Source: DAIODI01 sp046349255 (GTDB taxonomy: Bacteria > Pseudomonadota > Alphaproteobacteria > Rhizobiales > Aestuariivirgaceae). From it: a DNA stretch of 64,000 nt. This document shows, piece after piece, positions 1 to 11,388 of the stretch; position 1 is the stretch's first letter, and each line of letters begins with the position of its first letter. Under the pieces are notes generated by a model. The model made no database searches and was not told the origin of the DNA. It was given only the letters and a program-made list of their open reading frames with translations. The position numbers were made by a program, and so were the translations under genes. The stretch covers positions 62,001 through 126,000 of the forward strand of contig JAXMCR010000003.1 of NCBI GenBank assembly GCA_046349255.1. The letters run 5' to 3'.

Positions 1-1104
1 GCCGCGCTCGAGACGTGGCCTGCCCGCGGCGTTCCTGCCAATCCGGACGCGTGGCTTCTCACCGCGGCGCGCAATGCCGCCGCGAGCCGCGGCCGCAAGA
101 CCGCCACGGCGCTCGCCGCGATGGCCGAACTCGAACGGCGCAGTGAGGAGCGCATGACCGGCGGCGACTTTCCCGACGAACGCCTGAAGCTCCTATTCGT
201 GTGCGCGCACCCGGCGATCGACTCAGGTGTCCGCACGCCGCTGATGCTGCAGTCGGTACTCGGGCTGGACGCGGCCCGCATCGCGCGCGCGTTTCTCGTT
301 CCTGCCGCGACGATGAGCCAGCGGCTGGTGCGGGCGAAGGTGAAGATCCGTGACGCAGGCATAAGGTTCGCGGTGCCAGACCCGGATGCGCTGGAGGACC
401 GGCTCGAGGACGTTCTTGCCGCCGTCTACGCGGCCTATGGCACGGGCTGGGACGCGCTTGGCGGCGCCGACGAACATGCAACCGGGCTGGCGCAGGAGGC
501 GATCTACCTTGCAAGGCTCATCGTGTCGCTGTTGCCGGCCGAGCCCGAGGCGAAGGGTCTGCTGTCGCTGATGCTCCACTGCGAGGCGCGTCACGCGGCC
601 CGCCGCGGTGTTAAGGGAACGTTCGTATCGCTCGACCGGCAGGACGTGTCGCTGTGGGACCGCGAGTTGATCGCAGAGGCCGAGCAGCTCTTGGCGGAGG
701 CTTCCAGGCACCGGCGCTTCGGGCGTTTCCAGTGCGAGGCAGCGATCCAGTCGATGCACGTTCAGCGCGGGATCACAGGTACGCGCGATCTCGATGCGTT
801 GCAGGCGCTGTACGATCTGCTGTGGCAGCGCACCGGGAGTCTCGGCGCCGCCGTTGGCCGGTCCGCCGTCCTGATCGAGCGGAACCGGCCGGCGGACGCC
901 CTTGCTGCGCTCGACGCACTGCCTCCTGAAAAGACCGAGCGGTATCAACCGTGCTGGGTGGTGCGCGCCAAGGCGCTCACCGCGCTCGACCGCGGCGCAC
1001 ACGCGGCAGACGCGCTCACGCGCGCGATCGATCTGACGGACGACCCGGCGGTGCGGGCGTTCCTCGTGGAAGAACGCGAAACGCTCGCGATCAGGCCCCG
1101 CTGA
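1..1104 (+). CDS. ECF sigma factor, DUF6596/ECF42-like (5' end outside window)
   Basis: The frame is open from the first base of the window, so the start lies upstream; 367 residues are visible. The first residues (ANPDAWLLTAARN) match the region-2 style of ECF sigma factors. A region-4-like helix-turn-helix follows (IARAFLVPAATMSQRLVRAK), and then a long alpha-helical C-terminal extension of the type found in DUF6596 sigma factors (ECF42 group). Such factors redirect RNA polymerase, and their extension, rather than a classic anti-sigma factor, is thought to control activity. Relatives usually sit beside a small DGPF/YCII protein, which would be off the left edge. The stop overlaps the convergent hydrolase gene by 14 bases. 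Family call good; the regulon cannot be inferred. Confidence 0.85.
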   Translation, partial: AALETWPARGVPANPDAWLLTAARNAAASRGRKTATALAAMAELERRSEERMTGGDFPDERLKLLFVCAHPAIDSGVRTPLMLQSVLGLDAARIARAFLVPAATMSQRLVRAKVKIRDAGIRFAVPDPDALEDRLEDVLAAVYAAYGTGWDALGGADEHATGLAQEAIYLARLIVSLLPAEPEAKGLLSLMLHCEARHAARRGVKGTFVSLDRQDVSLWDRELIAEAEQLLAEASRHRRFGRFQCEAAIQSMHVQRGITGTRDLDALQALYDLLWQRTGSLGAAVGRSAVLIERNRPADALAALDALPPEKTERYQPCWVVRAKALTALDRGAHAADALTRAIDLTDDPAVRAFLVEERETLAIRPR

Positions 1105-1738
1105 TCAGGCGGCGGTCGAGGTACTCGCCGCAGATGCCGGTGAGTTCGTCCGTCCTGTCCTGGAAGAAATGGTTCGCGCCCGGGATCACCTTGTGCTCGA
1201 TCTTGATGCCGCGCTGCGTCTTGAGCTTCGAGACGAGTGTGTTGACCGAGTCGAGCGGCGTCACGGTGTCCTTTTCGCCATGCACGAAGAGCCCCGAAGC
1301 CGGGCAGGGGGCAAGGAACGAGAAGTCGTAGTGCTTGGCGAGCGGGGCGACCGAGATGAAGCCTGTCACCTCCGGGCGGCGCATCAGGAGCTGCATCGAG
1401 ATCCACGCGCCGAACGACACGCCGACGAGCCAGCAGATCTTCGCCTCGCGGTTGAACGACTGGAGCCAGTCGAGCGCGGACGCGGCGTCGGAAAGTTCAC
1501 CCGCGCCGTTCTCGAACAGGCCCTGGCTGCGCCCGACGCCGCGGAAGTTGAAGCGCATCACCGAAAATCCGCGGTCGGCGAACATGTAGTAGAGCGAATG
1601 CACGATCGGGTTGTTCATCGTGCCGCCGAACTGCGGGTGCGGGTGCAGGATCAGCGCGATCGGCGCGCCGGGCTCCTCGGCCTTGTGGTAGCGCCCTTCG
1701 ATGCGGCCGGCGGGGCCGCCAAAAATCACTTCCGGCAT
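1091..1738 (-). CDS. alpha/beta hydrolase, 215 aa
   Basis: Small alpha/beta hydrolase of the dienelactone-hydrolase-like type. The nucleophile elbow GVSFG places Ser108. An Asp in HGEKD (about 157) and a His in GANH (190) complete a plausible triad, and an HPHPQFGG motif near residue 32 fits the oxyanion region. There is no signal peptide, so it should be cytosolic. Substrate unknown; an esterase or carboxylesterase is the safest description. It is read away from iscR, sharing a 228-base intergenic region with it, and its 3' end overlaps the sigma-factor gene. It is a conserved neighbour rather than a recognisable Fe-S gene. Confidence 0.85.
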   Translation of the reverse strand: MPEVIFGGPAGRIEGRYHKAEEPGAPIALILHPHPQFGGTMNNPIVHSLYYMFADRGFSVMRFNFRGVGRSQGLFENGAGELSDAASALDWLQSFNREAKICWLVGVSFGAWISMQLLMRRPEVTGFISVAPLAKHYDFSFLAPCPASGLFVHGEKDTVTPLDSVNTLVSKLKTQRGIKIEHKVIPGANHFFQDRTDELTGICGEYLDRRLISGA

Positions 1739-1818
1739 GTGTGGTAATTCCTGCTATCGCGGTTGCAACCCAGGGGACTGCCGAACGGAGAGATTTTCCC
1801 CGGATTTCGGCCGCCCGA

Positions 1819-1843
1819 ATAGTTGACTGGGCTGCTCGGGTTT
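1819..1843. promoter_or_regulatory. probable IscR type-1 operator
   Basis: The left half ATAGTTGACTG matches the E. coli type-1 half site ATASYYGACTR at 11 of 11 positions. The right half TGCTCGGGTTT matches YAGTCRRSTAT at 8 of 11. The central three bases are GGC rather than A/T. The site covers the -35 hexamer of the iscR promoter, the position expected for autorepression by [2Fe-2S]-IscR. The match is seen directly; binding is inferred. Confidence 0.6.
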
Positions 1844-1851
1844 TCTATATG
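1823..1851 (+). promoter_or_regulatory. sigma70-type promoter of the iscR-suf operon
   Basis: A -35 TTGACT (1823-1828) and a -10 TATATG (1846-1851) are separated by exactly 17 bases. Transcription would begin near 1858, giving a leader of about 110 bases before the iscR ATG. No other equally good promoter is seen before sufA, so this one probably drives the whole operon. Confidence 0.7.
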
Positions 1852-1966
1852 GGGTTTGGAACCGTTCGAAGAAAGTCCGTGTCGAAAGTTCGTCGTCAGC
1901 GGCCTGCATACACAGGTGCGGTTCCAGGATGCAAGAATTTCCGCCATTCGGTTCGGGATCCGCATT

Positions 1967-2434
1967 ATGAAACTGTCCACGAAGGGGCGTTACGCCGTCA
2001 TGGCGATGGCCGACATCGCGCTCAACGCGCACGGCGCCCCCGTTCCGCTGGCCGATATCGCGCAGCGCCAGGACATCAGCCAGGAATACCTCGAGCAGCT
2101 GTTTTCGAAGCTCCGGAAGGCCGGACTCGTGGAAAGCGCGCGCGGCCCCGGCGGCGGCTACTCGCTTGCCCGCGACCCCGACGACGTTCGCATCGCCGAC
2201 ATCGTGTTCGCGGTCGACGAGCCCATGCAGGTGACGCGCTGCCAGGGTGATGCGATCGACGGCTGCGTCCACGGCGACAAGTGCGTCACGCATGAGCTGT
2301 GGGCGGCGCTGGGCCGCCAGATCGTTGGGTTTCTCTCCTCGGTGACGCTGGGAGATGTCGTCAACAAGCGCAACATCGCGCTTTCGGCCTCGGTGCGCCG
2401 CGCCAAGGCGCCGCCCGTGCGCACGCTCGCGTGA
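1967..2434 (+). CDS. iscR: Fe-S cluster assembly regulator IscR (Rrf2 family)
   Basis: Rrf2-family winged-helix repressor, 155 residues. The start MKLSTKGRYAVMAM is the family hallmark, so the ATG at 1967 is preferred over in-frame upstream codons. The recognition helix lies near residues 37-56 (SQEYLEQLFSKLRKAGLV). Cluster ligands are visible as Cys92, Cys100, Cys106 and His109. The first spacing is C-x7-C, whereas E. coli IscR has C-x5-C. It should sense cluster status and repress its own operon through the operator at 1819-1843. It is the first gene of the run and ends 14 bases before the desulfurase ATG. Confidence 0.95.
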   Translation: MKLSTKGRYAVMAMADIALNAHGAPVPLADIAQRQDISQEYLEQLFSKLRKAGLVESARGPGGGYSLARDPDDVRIADIVFAVDEPMQVTRCQGDAIDGCVHGDKCVTHELWAALGRQIVGFLSSVTLGDVVNKRNIALSASVRRAKAPPVRTLA

Positions 2435-2448
2435 GGATCGAAGCCGCC

Positions 2449-3549
2449 ATGCGTGCCTATCTCGACCATAACGCCACCAGCCCGCTACGCCCGGAAGCGC
2501 GCGCGGCGATGCTGCGCGCGTTGGACGAGGCGGGCAACGCCTCCTCCGTGCACGCGGAAGGTCGTCGCGCCCGCGCCGTCGTCGAGGATGCGCGCGACAC
2601 GCTGGCGGGCCTCCTGGGCGTCCGCCCGGACATGATTGTCTTCACCTCCGGCGGCACGGAAGCGAACGCGTTGGCGTTCCGCGCGCTCGGCGTCACCCGT
2701 TACCTCGTGTCGGCGGTGGAACACCCCTCCGTCCACGAGGCGGCATTGGCGGCCGGTTCGGCGACCCTCGTCCCTGTCGACAGTAGCGGTGTGGTCGATC
2801 TCGAGGCGCTGGAACGCCTCCTGGCGCAAGGCCATGGGCCGGCGCTCGTATCGATCATGCTGGCCAACAACGAGACGGGCGTGATCCAGCCGGTGCGGGA
2901 GGCGGCCGAGATCGTCCATCGCCACGGCGGGGTCCTGCACGTCGATGCGACGCAGGGGCTAGGGCGGATTCCCGTCCGGTTCGCGATGACCGGCGCGGAC
3001 CTTATGGCGCTGTCGGCCCACAAGTTCGGCGGTCCCGTGGGCGCGGGGGCGCTGGTCGTTTCCGACGCGGTGGCGCTGCTCCCGCTGCAACGCGGCGGCC
3101 GGCAAGAACAGGGCCGGCGCGCCGGCACCGAGAATGTCCCCGCGATCGCCGGGATGGCGGCCGCGGCCAGCGTGGCGATGGGAGAAGACACGAGCCGAAT
3201 CAATGGCTTGCGCGACAAACTTGAATCGGTTCTGCAGGGCGCTGTCGTGTTCGGCAAGGACGCGACACGCCTTCCCAACACCGTAGCGTTCGCCAGGCCG
3301 GGTCTCCTTGCCGAGACGGCGCTGATCGCCCTCGACCTCGACGGCGTTGCGGTCTCCTCCGGGTCGGCCTGCTCGTCGGGCAAGGTCGCATCTTCCGCCG
3401 TCCTTGCAGCCATGGGGGTCGATCCCGCGTTGGCCCAATGCGCCCTTAGGGTGAGCCTCGGCTGGACCACGACCGTATCGGACATCGAAGCCTTTGCTGC
3501 CGCCTGGCAGCGGCTGCTCGCGCGCCACGCGGCGCTCCGGGCGGCCTGA
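2449..3549 (+). CDS. class I cysteine desulfurase (IscS/NifS-like)
   Basis: PLP-dependent cysteine desulfurase, 366 residues, converting L-cysteine to alanine plus an enzyme persulfide. The N-terminus MRAYLDHNAT is typical of the family and sets the start at 2449; an in-frame GTG at 2431 is possible but less likely. The PLP Lys is Lys192 in SAHK. The active Cys308 sits in SSGSACSSG, the flexible-loop type of group I enzymes. It is distinct from the group II SufS encoded further down the same operon, so the operon carries two desulfurases. Whether it feeds SufBCD, tRNA thiolation or another acceptor cannot be read from sequence. The symbol is left blank because iscS and nifS are both used for this position. 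Confidence 0.93.
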   Translation: MRAYLDHNATSPLRPEARAAMLRALDEAGNASSVHAEGRRARAVVEDARDTLAGLLGVRPDMIVFTSGGTEANALAFRALGVTRYLVSAVEHPSVHEAALAAGSATLVPVDSSGVVDLEALERLLAQGHGPALVSIMLANNETGVIQPVREAAEIVHRHGGVLHVDATQGLGRIPVRFAMTGADLMALSAHKFGGPVGAGALVVSDAVALLPLQRGGRQEQGRRAGTENVPAIAGMAAAASVAMGEDTSRINGLRDKLESVLQGAVVFGKDATRLPNTVAFARPGLLAETALIALDLDGVAVSSGSACSSGKVASSAVLAAMGVDPALAQCALRVSLGWTTTVSDIEAFAAAWQRLLARHAALRAA

Positions 3550-3570
3550 CACCAATCGGGAACGGAACGC

Positions 3571-5081
<1,511 letters not shown>

Positions 5082-5082
<1 letters not shown>

Positions 5083-5855
5083 TGAGCGCCGGAAACGCGA
5101 TGCTGTCGATCAAGAATCTGCATGTGAAGCTCGAGGACGAGGACAAGCAGATCCTTAACGGGCTGAATCTCGACGTGAAGCCGGGCGAGGTCGTCGCGAT
5201 CATGGGGCCGAATGGCTCCGGCAAGTCGACGCTGTCCTACGTGCTCGCCGGCCGCGACGGCTACGAGGTGACGGACGGGGAAGTCTCGTTCAAGGGCGAA
5301 GACCTGCTCGCCATGGAGCCGGACGAGCGCGCGGCGAAGGGACTGTTCCTCGCCTTCCAGTACCCGATCGAGATCCCGGGCGTCGCCACGATGCAGTTCC
5401 TGAAGGTGGCGCTCAACGCGCAGCGCAAGAAGCGGGGCGAGGGCGAGCTTTCGACGCCGGACTTCATGCGGCTGGTGCGCGACAAGGCGGCAAAGCTCAA
5501 CATCTCGCAGGACATGCTGAAGCGCCCGGTGAACGTCGGCTTTTCGGGCGGCGAGAAGAAGCGCGCCGAGATCTTGCAGATGGCGGTGCTCGAGCCGTCG
5601 CTGTGCATCCTGGACGAGACCGACTCCGGGCTCGACATCGACGCCCTGCGCGTGGTCGCCGATGGCGTGAACGCGCTGCGCTCGCCCGAGCGCTCGATGG
5701 TCGTCATCACCCACTACCAGCGGCTCCTCGACTACATCGTGCCGGACCGGGTGCACGTGCTCTCCGCCGGCCGCATTGTGAAGTCGGGCGACAAGTCGCT
5801 CGCGCTCGAACTCGAGGCGAAGGGCTACGCCGACATCATCCGGGATGCTGCCTGA
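5082..5855 (+). CDS. sufC: Fe-S assembly ATPase SufC
   Basis: ABC-type ATPase without membrane segments, 257 residues. Walker A GPNGSGKST is at 42-50, the signature FSGGEKKR at 154-161, and Walker B LCILDETDSGLD at 174-185. The DETDSGLD form is characteristic of SufC. It binds SufB and SufD and drives the conformational change that exposes the cluster assembly site. The start at 5082 overlaps the sufB stop. An internal ATG (residue 7) could be used, but the junction favours the first. The stop again overlaps the next start. Confidence 0.97.
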
Positions 5856-7105
5856 TGAACGCGCACGTTCCGAAGACCGCGGCCGAGACCGCCTATCTCG
5901 ACGCCGCCCCTACAAGGCCCGAGGCGCTCCGGCGCTTCGCCGCCAAGGGCCTGCCGAACCGCCGCGTCGAAGAATGGCGCTGGACGGACCTGCGGCAGTT
6001 CCTCGACCGGCCGTATCCGCCTGCGGTGTGTGCAAAGCCCGACAGCGCGACGGCCAGTCGCCTCATGGCGGCCTCGCCATTCGCTGCGCTGGCACCGGTA
6101 CGGCTGGCGATTGTCGATGGCGTCTATGCGCCGGAACTCTCCGCGCCGCCGGCGGCCGACGAGATGATCGTTTCCTGGAGCGACACTGTTGCTCCGGTCG
6201 ATACCGACGAAGCGCTGGAGGCGCTGAACGCCTCGTTCGTAGCCGGCACGCTCTCGGTGAAGGTGCCGGAAGGCCAGGGGCTGGCCCGCCTCGTCGAGAT
6301 CGTCGTCGTAACGACCGCGGCGAGCGCTGCCACATATTCGGCGCGCATCGCCATCGACATCGGCGCCGGCGCCTCGCTGCGGCTGATCCAGACGCACGTC
6401 GGCGCAGAGGGCGCCTACGTGGCGCTTCCCGTGACGACGCTCAAGCTCGGCGATGGCGCACGCTGCGACCGCGTAAAAGTGCAGGAGGAGGCGGCCGGCG
6501 CGAAGCATCTCGCGTCCGACTTCGTCGATCTCGGCGCGAGCGCCATCCTGCGCGACTACGCGCTGACCGTCGGCGGCGCGCTCGCCCGCAACGAGGTGAC
6601 ACTGCGCTTCCTCGGCGAGGGCGGCGATGCGCGCCTTGCCGGCAGCTACCTGATCGGCGGCCGCCAGCATTGCGACACGCAGCTCGTCGTCGACCATCGC
6701 GTGCCCCATTGCACGAGCCGCGAAGTGTTCAAGGTCGTGATCGACGACGAAGCGCGCGGCATCTTCCAGGGCAAGGTGATCGTGCGGCCGGGCGCGCAGA
6801 AGACCGACGGCAAGCAGTCGAGCCACGCACTGCTGCTGACGCCCGAGGCCGAGTTCGACGCGAAGCCCGAGCTCGAGATCTTCGCCGACGACGTGGTCTG
6901 CGGCCACGGCGCAACCGCCGGCGACCTCGAGGAAGACCACCTGTTCTACCTGCGCGCCCGCGGCATCCCGGAGGCGGAGGCGAAGGCGCTCCTGATCGAG
7001 GCGTTCGTGGCGGACGCCTTCGGCGACGAGATGGAAGACGCGGTGCGCGACACGCTTGCAGGAATAGCGCGGGACTGGCTTGCCCGCCGTGGAAAGGCTG
7101 CGTGA
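5855..7105 (+). CDS. sufD: Fe-S cluster assembly protein SufD
   Basis: 416 residues, a paralogue of SufB without the full set of cluster ligands; partner of SufB and SufC in the SufBC2D scaffold. The N-terminal helical segment contains RRVEEWRWTDLR, typical of SufD. The C-terminal half has the beta-helix core with GKVIVRPGAQKTDGKQSS and the terminal CGHGATAGDL motif seen in the SufB/SufD family. The ATG at 5855 overlaps the sufC stop by one base. It may recruit iron or stabilise SufB; the role is known only from the family. The stop overlaps the sufS start. Confidence 0.95.
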   Translation: MNAHVPKTAAETAYLDAAPTRPEALRRFAAKGLPNRRVEEWRWTDLRQFLDRPYPPAVCAKPDSATASRLMAASPFAALAPVRLAIVDGVYAPELSAPPAADEMIVSWSDTVAPVDTDEALEALNASFVAGTLSVKVPEGQGLARLVEIVVVTTAASAATYSARIAIDIGAGASLRLIQTHVGAEGAYVALPVTTLKLGDGARCDRVKVQEEAAGAKHLASDFVDLGASAILRDYALTVGGALARNEVTLRFLGEGGDARLAGSYLIGGRQHCDTQLVVDHRVPHCTSREVFKVVIDDEARGIFQGKVIVRPGAQKTDGKQSSHALLLTPEAEFDAKPELEIFADDVVCGHGATAGDLEEDHLFYLRARGIPEAEAKALLIEAFVADAFGDEMEDAVRDTLAGIARDWLARRGKAA

Positions 7106-8364
7106 TGGCGACGAGCGCGCTCAAGACGGCAGAGACGAAGCGGGCGGCATTCGACGTCGACCGCATCCGCGCCGACTTCCCGATCCTCGGGCGCGAGGTC
7201 TACGGCAAGCCACTGACCTATCTCGACAACGCCGCGTCGGCCCAGAAGCCGCGGCAGGTGATCGACGCCATCTCGCACGCCTACGAGAACGAGTACGCGA
7301 ACGTCCATCGCGGCCTGCACTTCCTGTCGAACGCCGCGACCGACGCGTTCGAGAAGGCGCGCGAGACCGTGCGCCGGTTCCTGAATGCTCCGTCCACGGA
7401 CCAGATCGTCTTCACCCGCAACGCCACCGAGGCGATCAACCTCGTGGCGCAGAGCTTTGGCGGCATGGTGATCGGCGAGGGCGACGAGATCCTGCTCACG
7501 ATCCTCGAACACCACTCGAACATCGTGCCCTGGCATTTCCACCGCGAGCGCCACGGCGCCGTGCTGAAGTGGGCGCCGGTGGACGAGGCGGGCAATTTCC
7601 TGCTCGACGAATTCGAGAAGCTCATCAGTCCACGCACGAAGATCATCGCCATTACCCAGATGTCGAACGCGCTCGGCACGATCGTGCCGGTGAAGGAGGT
7701 GATCCGGATCGCCCATGCGAGGGGCATTCCGGTGCTGGTCGACGGCAGCCAGGCGGCGGTGCATCTCCCGGTCGACGTGCAGGATCTCGACGCCGACTTC
7801 TACGTCTTCACCGGTCACAAGACCTACGGGCCCTCCGGGATCGGCGTGCTCTATGCGAAGCACGAGCATCTCGACCGGATGCCGCCCTACCAGGGCGGCG
7901 GCGAGATGATCCGCGAGGTGACCACCGATACGATAACCTATGCCGACCCGCCGCACCGGTTCGAGGCCGGCACGCCGGCGATCGTGCAGGCCATTGGATT
8001 GGGGGCTGCGCTCGACTACATGATGCAGGTCGGTCGCGAGGCGATCGGCCGCCACGAGGCCGAGTTGCTCGCCTACGCAACGGATGCGCTGCGCGGCATC
8101 AACACGCTGAAGTTCTTCGGCACGGCGCGCGAGAAGGGTGCGATCCTGTCGTTCACGATGGACGGCGCGCACGCCCATGACGTCGCGACCGTGATCGACC
8201 GGGCGGGCGTCGCGGTCAGGGCCGGCACCCACTGCACGATGCCGCTGCTCCAGCGGTTCGGCGTGACGGCGACCTGCCGGGCCTCGTTTGCGATGTACAA
8301 TACCCGCGCCGACGTCGACCGGCTGGCCGATGCGCTGCGCGGTGCACAGAAGCTGTTCGGATGA
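7105..8364 (+). CDS. sufS: class II cysteine desulfurase SufS
   Basis: 419 residues. The N-terminus contains LTYLDNAASAQKP (38-50). The PLP Lys is Lys239 in TGHK, and the active Cys377 lies in RAGTHC, the short rigid loop of group II enzymes. SufS supplies persulfide sulfur to the SufBCD scaffold, usually through SufE or SufU. No sufE is present in this window, so the acceptor must be encoded elsewhere. The ATG overlaps the sufD stop (TGATG), the third such junction in the operon. This is the second desulfurase of the operon, distinct in class from the one at 2449. Confidence 0.96.
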   Translation: MATSALKTAETKRAAFDVDRIRADFPILGREVYGKPLTYLDNAASAQKPRQVIDAISHAYENEYANVHRGLHFLSNAATDAFEKARETVRRFLNAPSTDQIVFTRNATEAINLVAQSFGGMVIGEGDEILLTILEHHSNIVPWHFHRERHGAVLKWAPVDEAGNFLLDEFEKLISPRTKIIAITQMSNALGTIVPVKEVIRIAHARGIPVLVDGSQAAVHLPVDVQDLDADFYVFTGHKTYGPSGIGVLYAKHEHLDRMPPYQGGGEMIREVTTDTITYADPPHRFEAGTPAIVQAIGLGAALDYMMQVGREAIGRHEAELLAYATDALRGINTLKFFGTAREKGAILSFTMDGAHAHDVATVIDRAGVAVRAGTHCTMPLLQRFGVTATCRASFAMYNTRADVDRLADALRGAQKLFG

Positions 8365-8392
8365 AACCAGATCGGATGATGGAGTGAGGACC

Positions 8393-8779
8393 ATGGACGC
8401 CTCGACTGCGGAAACGAAGGCCGAGACGACGGCTCCGGTGGAGGCTTCGGCGTCGGCGATCCCGAAGGCCGAGCTCGACCGCATGACGGACGACATGATC
8501 GCCGCGCTGAAGACGGTTTACGACCCGGAGATCCCGGTCGACATCTTCGAACTCGGGCTGATCTACAAGATCGACGTCGACGACGACCGCAACGTCACGA
8601 TCGACATGACGCTCACCGCGCCGGGATGCCCCGTCGCAGGCGACATGCCGGGGTGGGTGGAGAACGCGGTGAGCCCGGTTGCGGGCGTGAAGAGCGTGAA
8701 GGTGAACCTGGTGTTCGATCCGCCATGGGACCATTCGCGCATGTCGGACGAGGCGCGCGTCGCCTTGAACATGTGGTGA
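8393..8779 (+). CDS. sufT: SufT, DUF59/MIP18-family Fe-S maturation factor
   Basis: 128 residues: a short Ala/Glu-rich N-terminal tail of about 22 residues, then a DUF59 domain with DPEIPVD (44-50) and the conserved Cys79 in LTAPGCP. DUF59 proteins act in Fe-S cluster maturation or transfer, from bacterial SufT to eukaryotic CIA2. The ATG at 8393 follows a good GGAGTGAGGA ribosome-binding stretch, which supports it over upstream in-frame codons inside sufS. Its place between sufS and sufA matches many alphaproteobacterial SUF operons. Confidence 0.92.
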   Translation: MDASTAETKAETTAPVEASASAIPKAELDRMTDDMIAALKTVYDPEIPVDIFELGLIYKIDVDDDRNVTIDMTLTAPGCPVAGDMPGWVENAVSPVAGVKSVKVNLVFDPPWDHSRMSDEARVALNMW

Positions 8780-8799
8780 GGCGCGAGGAGGCAAGGATC

Positions 8800-9186
8800 A
8801 TGGACCAGGCAGTGACACCCGCAGTCCGCCGGCCCCGCCCGAAGGCGATGACGCTGACGGACGCTGCGGCGGCGCGCGTCAAGGAAATCATGGCGAAGTC
8901 GCCGACGCCGGTCTCGGCGCTGCGCATCGGCGTGAAGAACGGCGGCTGCGCCGGCATGGAGTACACGCTCGATTGGGCGAACGAGGCGCAGAAGTTCGAC
9001 GAGGTCGTCGAGGACAAGGGCGTCAAGGTGCTGATCGACGCGAAGGCGGTGATGTTCCTGCTCGGCACCGAGATGGACTTCAAGGCCGACAAGCTGAAGG
9101 CAGGCTTCGTGTTCAACAACCCCAACCAGGTCTCCGCCTGCGGCTGCGGCGAGTCCGTCAAGCTCGAACCGGCGAAGGACGCCTGA
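8800..9186 (+). CDS. sufA: A-type Fe-S carrier SufA (HesB/IscA family)
   Basis: 128 residues. The three cluster-binding cysteines of the family are visible: Cys50 in NGGCAG, and Cys114 and Cys116 in ACGCGES. A-type carriers accept clusters from the scaffold and pass them to apoproteins. The start at 8800 is preceded by a GGAGG stretch, and the N-terminal tail of about 16 residues before the domain is basic and Pro-rich. It is the last gene of the operon; a degenerate hairpin (9230-9247) and the palindromic repeat field follow. Confidence 0.94.
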   Translation: MDQAVTPAVRRPRPKAMTLTDAAAARVKEIMAKSPTPVSALRIGVKNGGCAGMEYTLDWANEAQKFDEVVEDKGVKVLIDAKAVMFLLGTEMDFKADKLKAGFVFNNPNQVSACGCGESVKLEPAKDA

Positions 9187-9229
9187 GACCGCGTTCGCCG
9201 ATCTGCCCCATCGGTAGTCGCAGCAAAGG

Positions 9230-9247
9230 ATGCCCGGCTCGGGGCAT
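9230..9247. repeat. degenerate palindrome after sufA
   Basis: ATGCCC and GGGCAT flank a 6-base loop, followed by GAC as in the better-preserved palindromes downstream. It lies 43 bases after the sufA stop and could help end transcription, but no T-run follows. The rest of the stretch from 9187 to 9609 is occupied by the palindromes listed next; I see no gene in it. Confidence 0.4.
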
Positions 9248-9291
9248 GACGCCTTGCTGATGCACTGCACGTATTGTGCGCCGTCAAATGG

Positions 9292-9314
9292 ATCCCCGGG
9301 TCAAGCCCGGGGAT
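9292..9314. repeat. 9-5-9 palindromic element, copy 1
   Basis: Perfect inverted repeat: ATCCCCGGG, loop TCAAG, CCCGGGGAT, followed by GAC. This is the form of the short intergenic palindromes that are abundant in Hyphomicrobiales. It is the first complete copy after the suf operon. Confidence 0.75.
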
Positions 9315-9344
9315 GACAGATAGGGGGCCGCTTTCACTCAGATC

Positions 9345-9421
9345 GTCATGGCCGGGCTTGACCCGGCCATCCTCTCTGGCGAAAGCCTCAAAAAGTTCCC
9401 CGGGTCAAGCCCGGGGATGAC
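9345..9421. repeat. composite palindromic repeat unit A
   Basis: A 77-base unit of two palindromes joined by a constant spacer. The first is ATGGCCGGG, CTTGA, CCCGGCCAT (9348-9370). The spacer is CTCTCTGGCGAAAGCCTCAA plus a few bases. The second is CCCCGGG, TCAAG, CCCGGGG (9398-9416). GTCAT and ATGAC bound the unit. It is nearly duplicated at 9493-9569. Confidence 0.75.
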
Positions 9422-9492
9422 AAAGAGGGGGGTAGTGCTTTCACTCGGCCGCGCAATGGCCGGCCCGACACGGCCTGCCCCTGCACACACGC

Positions 9493-9569
9493 GTCATGGC
9501 TGGGCATGACCCAGCCAGCCTCTCTGGCGAAAGCCTCAAAAGGTTCCCCGGGTCAAGCTCGGGGATGAC
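9493..9569. repeat. composite palindromic repeat unit B (near copy of unit A)
   Basis: It has the same 77-base design as 9345-9421, starting exactly 148 bases later, with only a handful of substitutions. Several are paired or otherwise keep the stems, for example ATGGCTGGG opposite CCCAGCCA (9496-9517). The linker between the palindromes is almost unchanged. This indicates duplication of the whole composite, not chance recurrence of single palindromes. Confidence 0.75.
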
Positions 9570-9609
9570 GTCGTGGAGGTGACGGCGCCGGGCGAGAACG
9601 ACGTCTTGT

Positions 9610-11199
<1,590 letters not shown>

Positions 11200-11330
11200 G
11201 CGTCGGGTATGTTTCTCAGAGAAAAGGTGGCGGCCGCTCAAGCGGGGATCCGACCCGGGGACGGAGCCGGCGATCGACGGCTGATGCCGGGGGAGGCCAA
11301 AATCGGAATCATGGCCTCATTCGCAACTGC

Positions 11331-11358
11331 AACATAGTGAACGGTTGTCAGGAGTCAA
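11331..11358 (-). promoter_or_regulatory. promoter of the RNA helicase gene
   Basis: Read on the minus strand: -35 TTGACT (11358-11353), 16-base spacer, -10 TATGTT (11336-11331). The -35 lies inside a small dyad, GGTTG-8-CAACC. The predicted leader contains an inverted repeat, GAGGCCA (11293-11299) with TGGCCTC (11312-11318). A long structured leader is common for helicases controlled by cold or by their own product, but control here is inference. Confidence 0.6.
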
Positions 11359-11388
11359 CCGGGAGCCCGGAATTCCCGTCCGGCGAGG

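Noticed and set aside
9187..9609. Possible CRISPR array
   Set aside because: Repeats are unequal palindromic units with conserved linkers, not regular repeats with unique spacers, and no cas genes are present.
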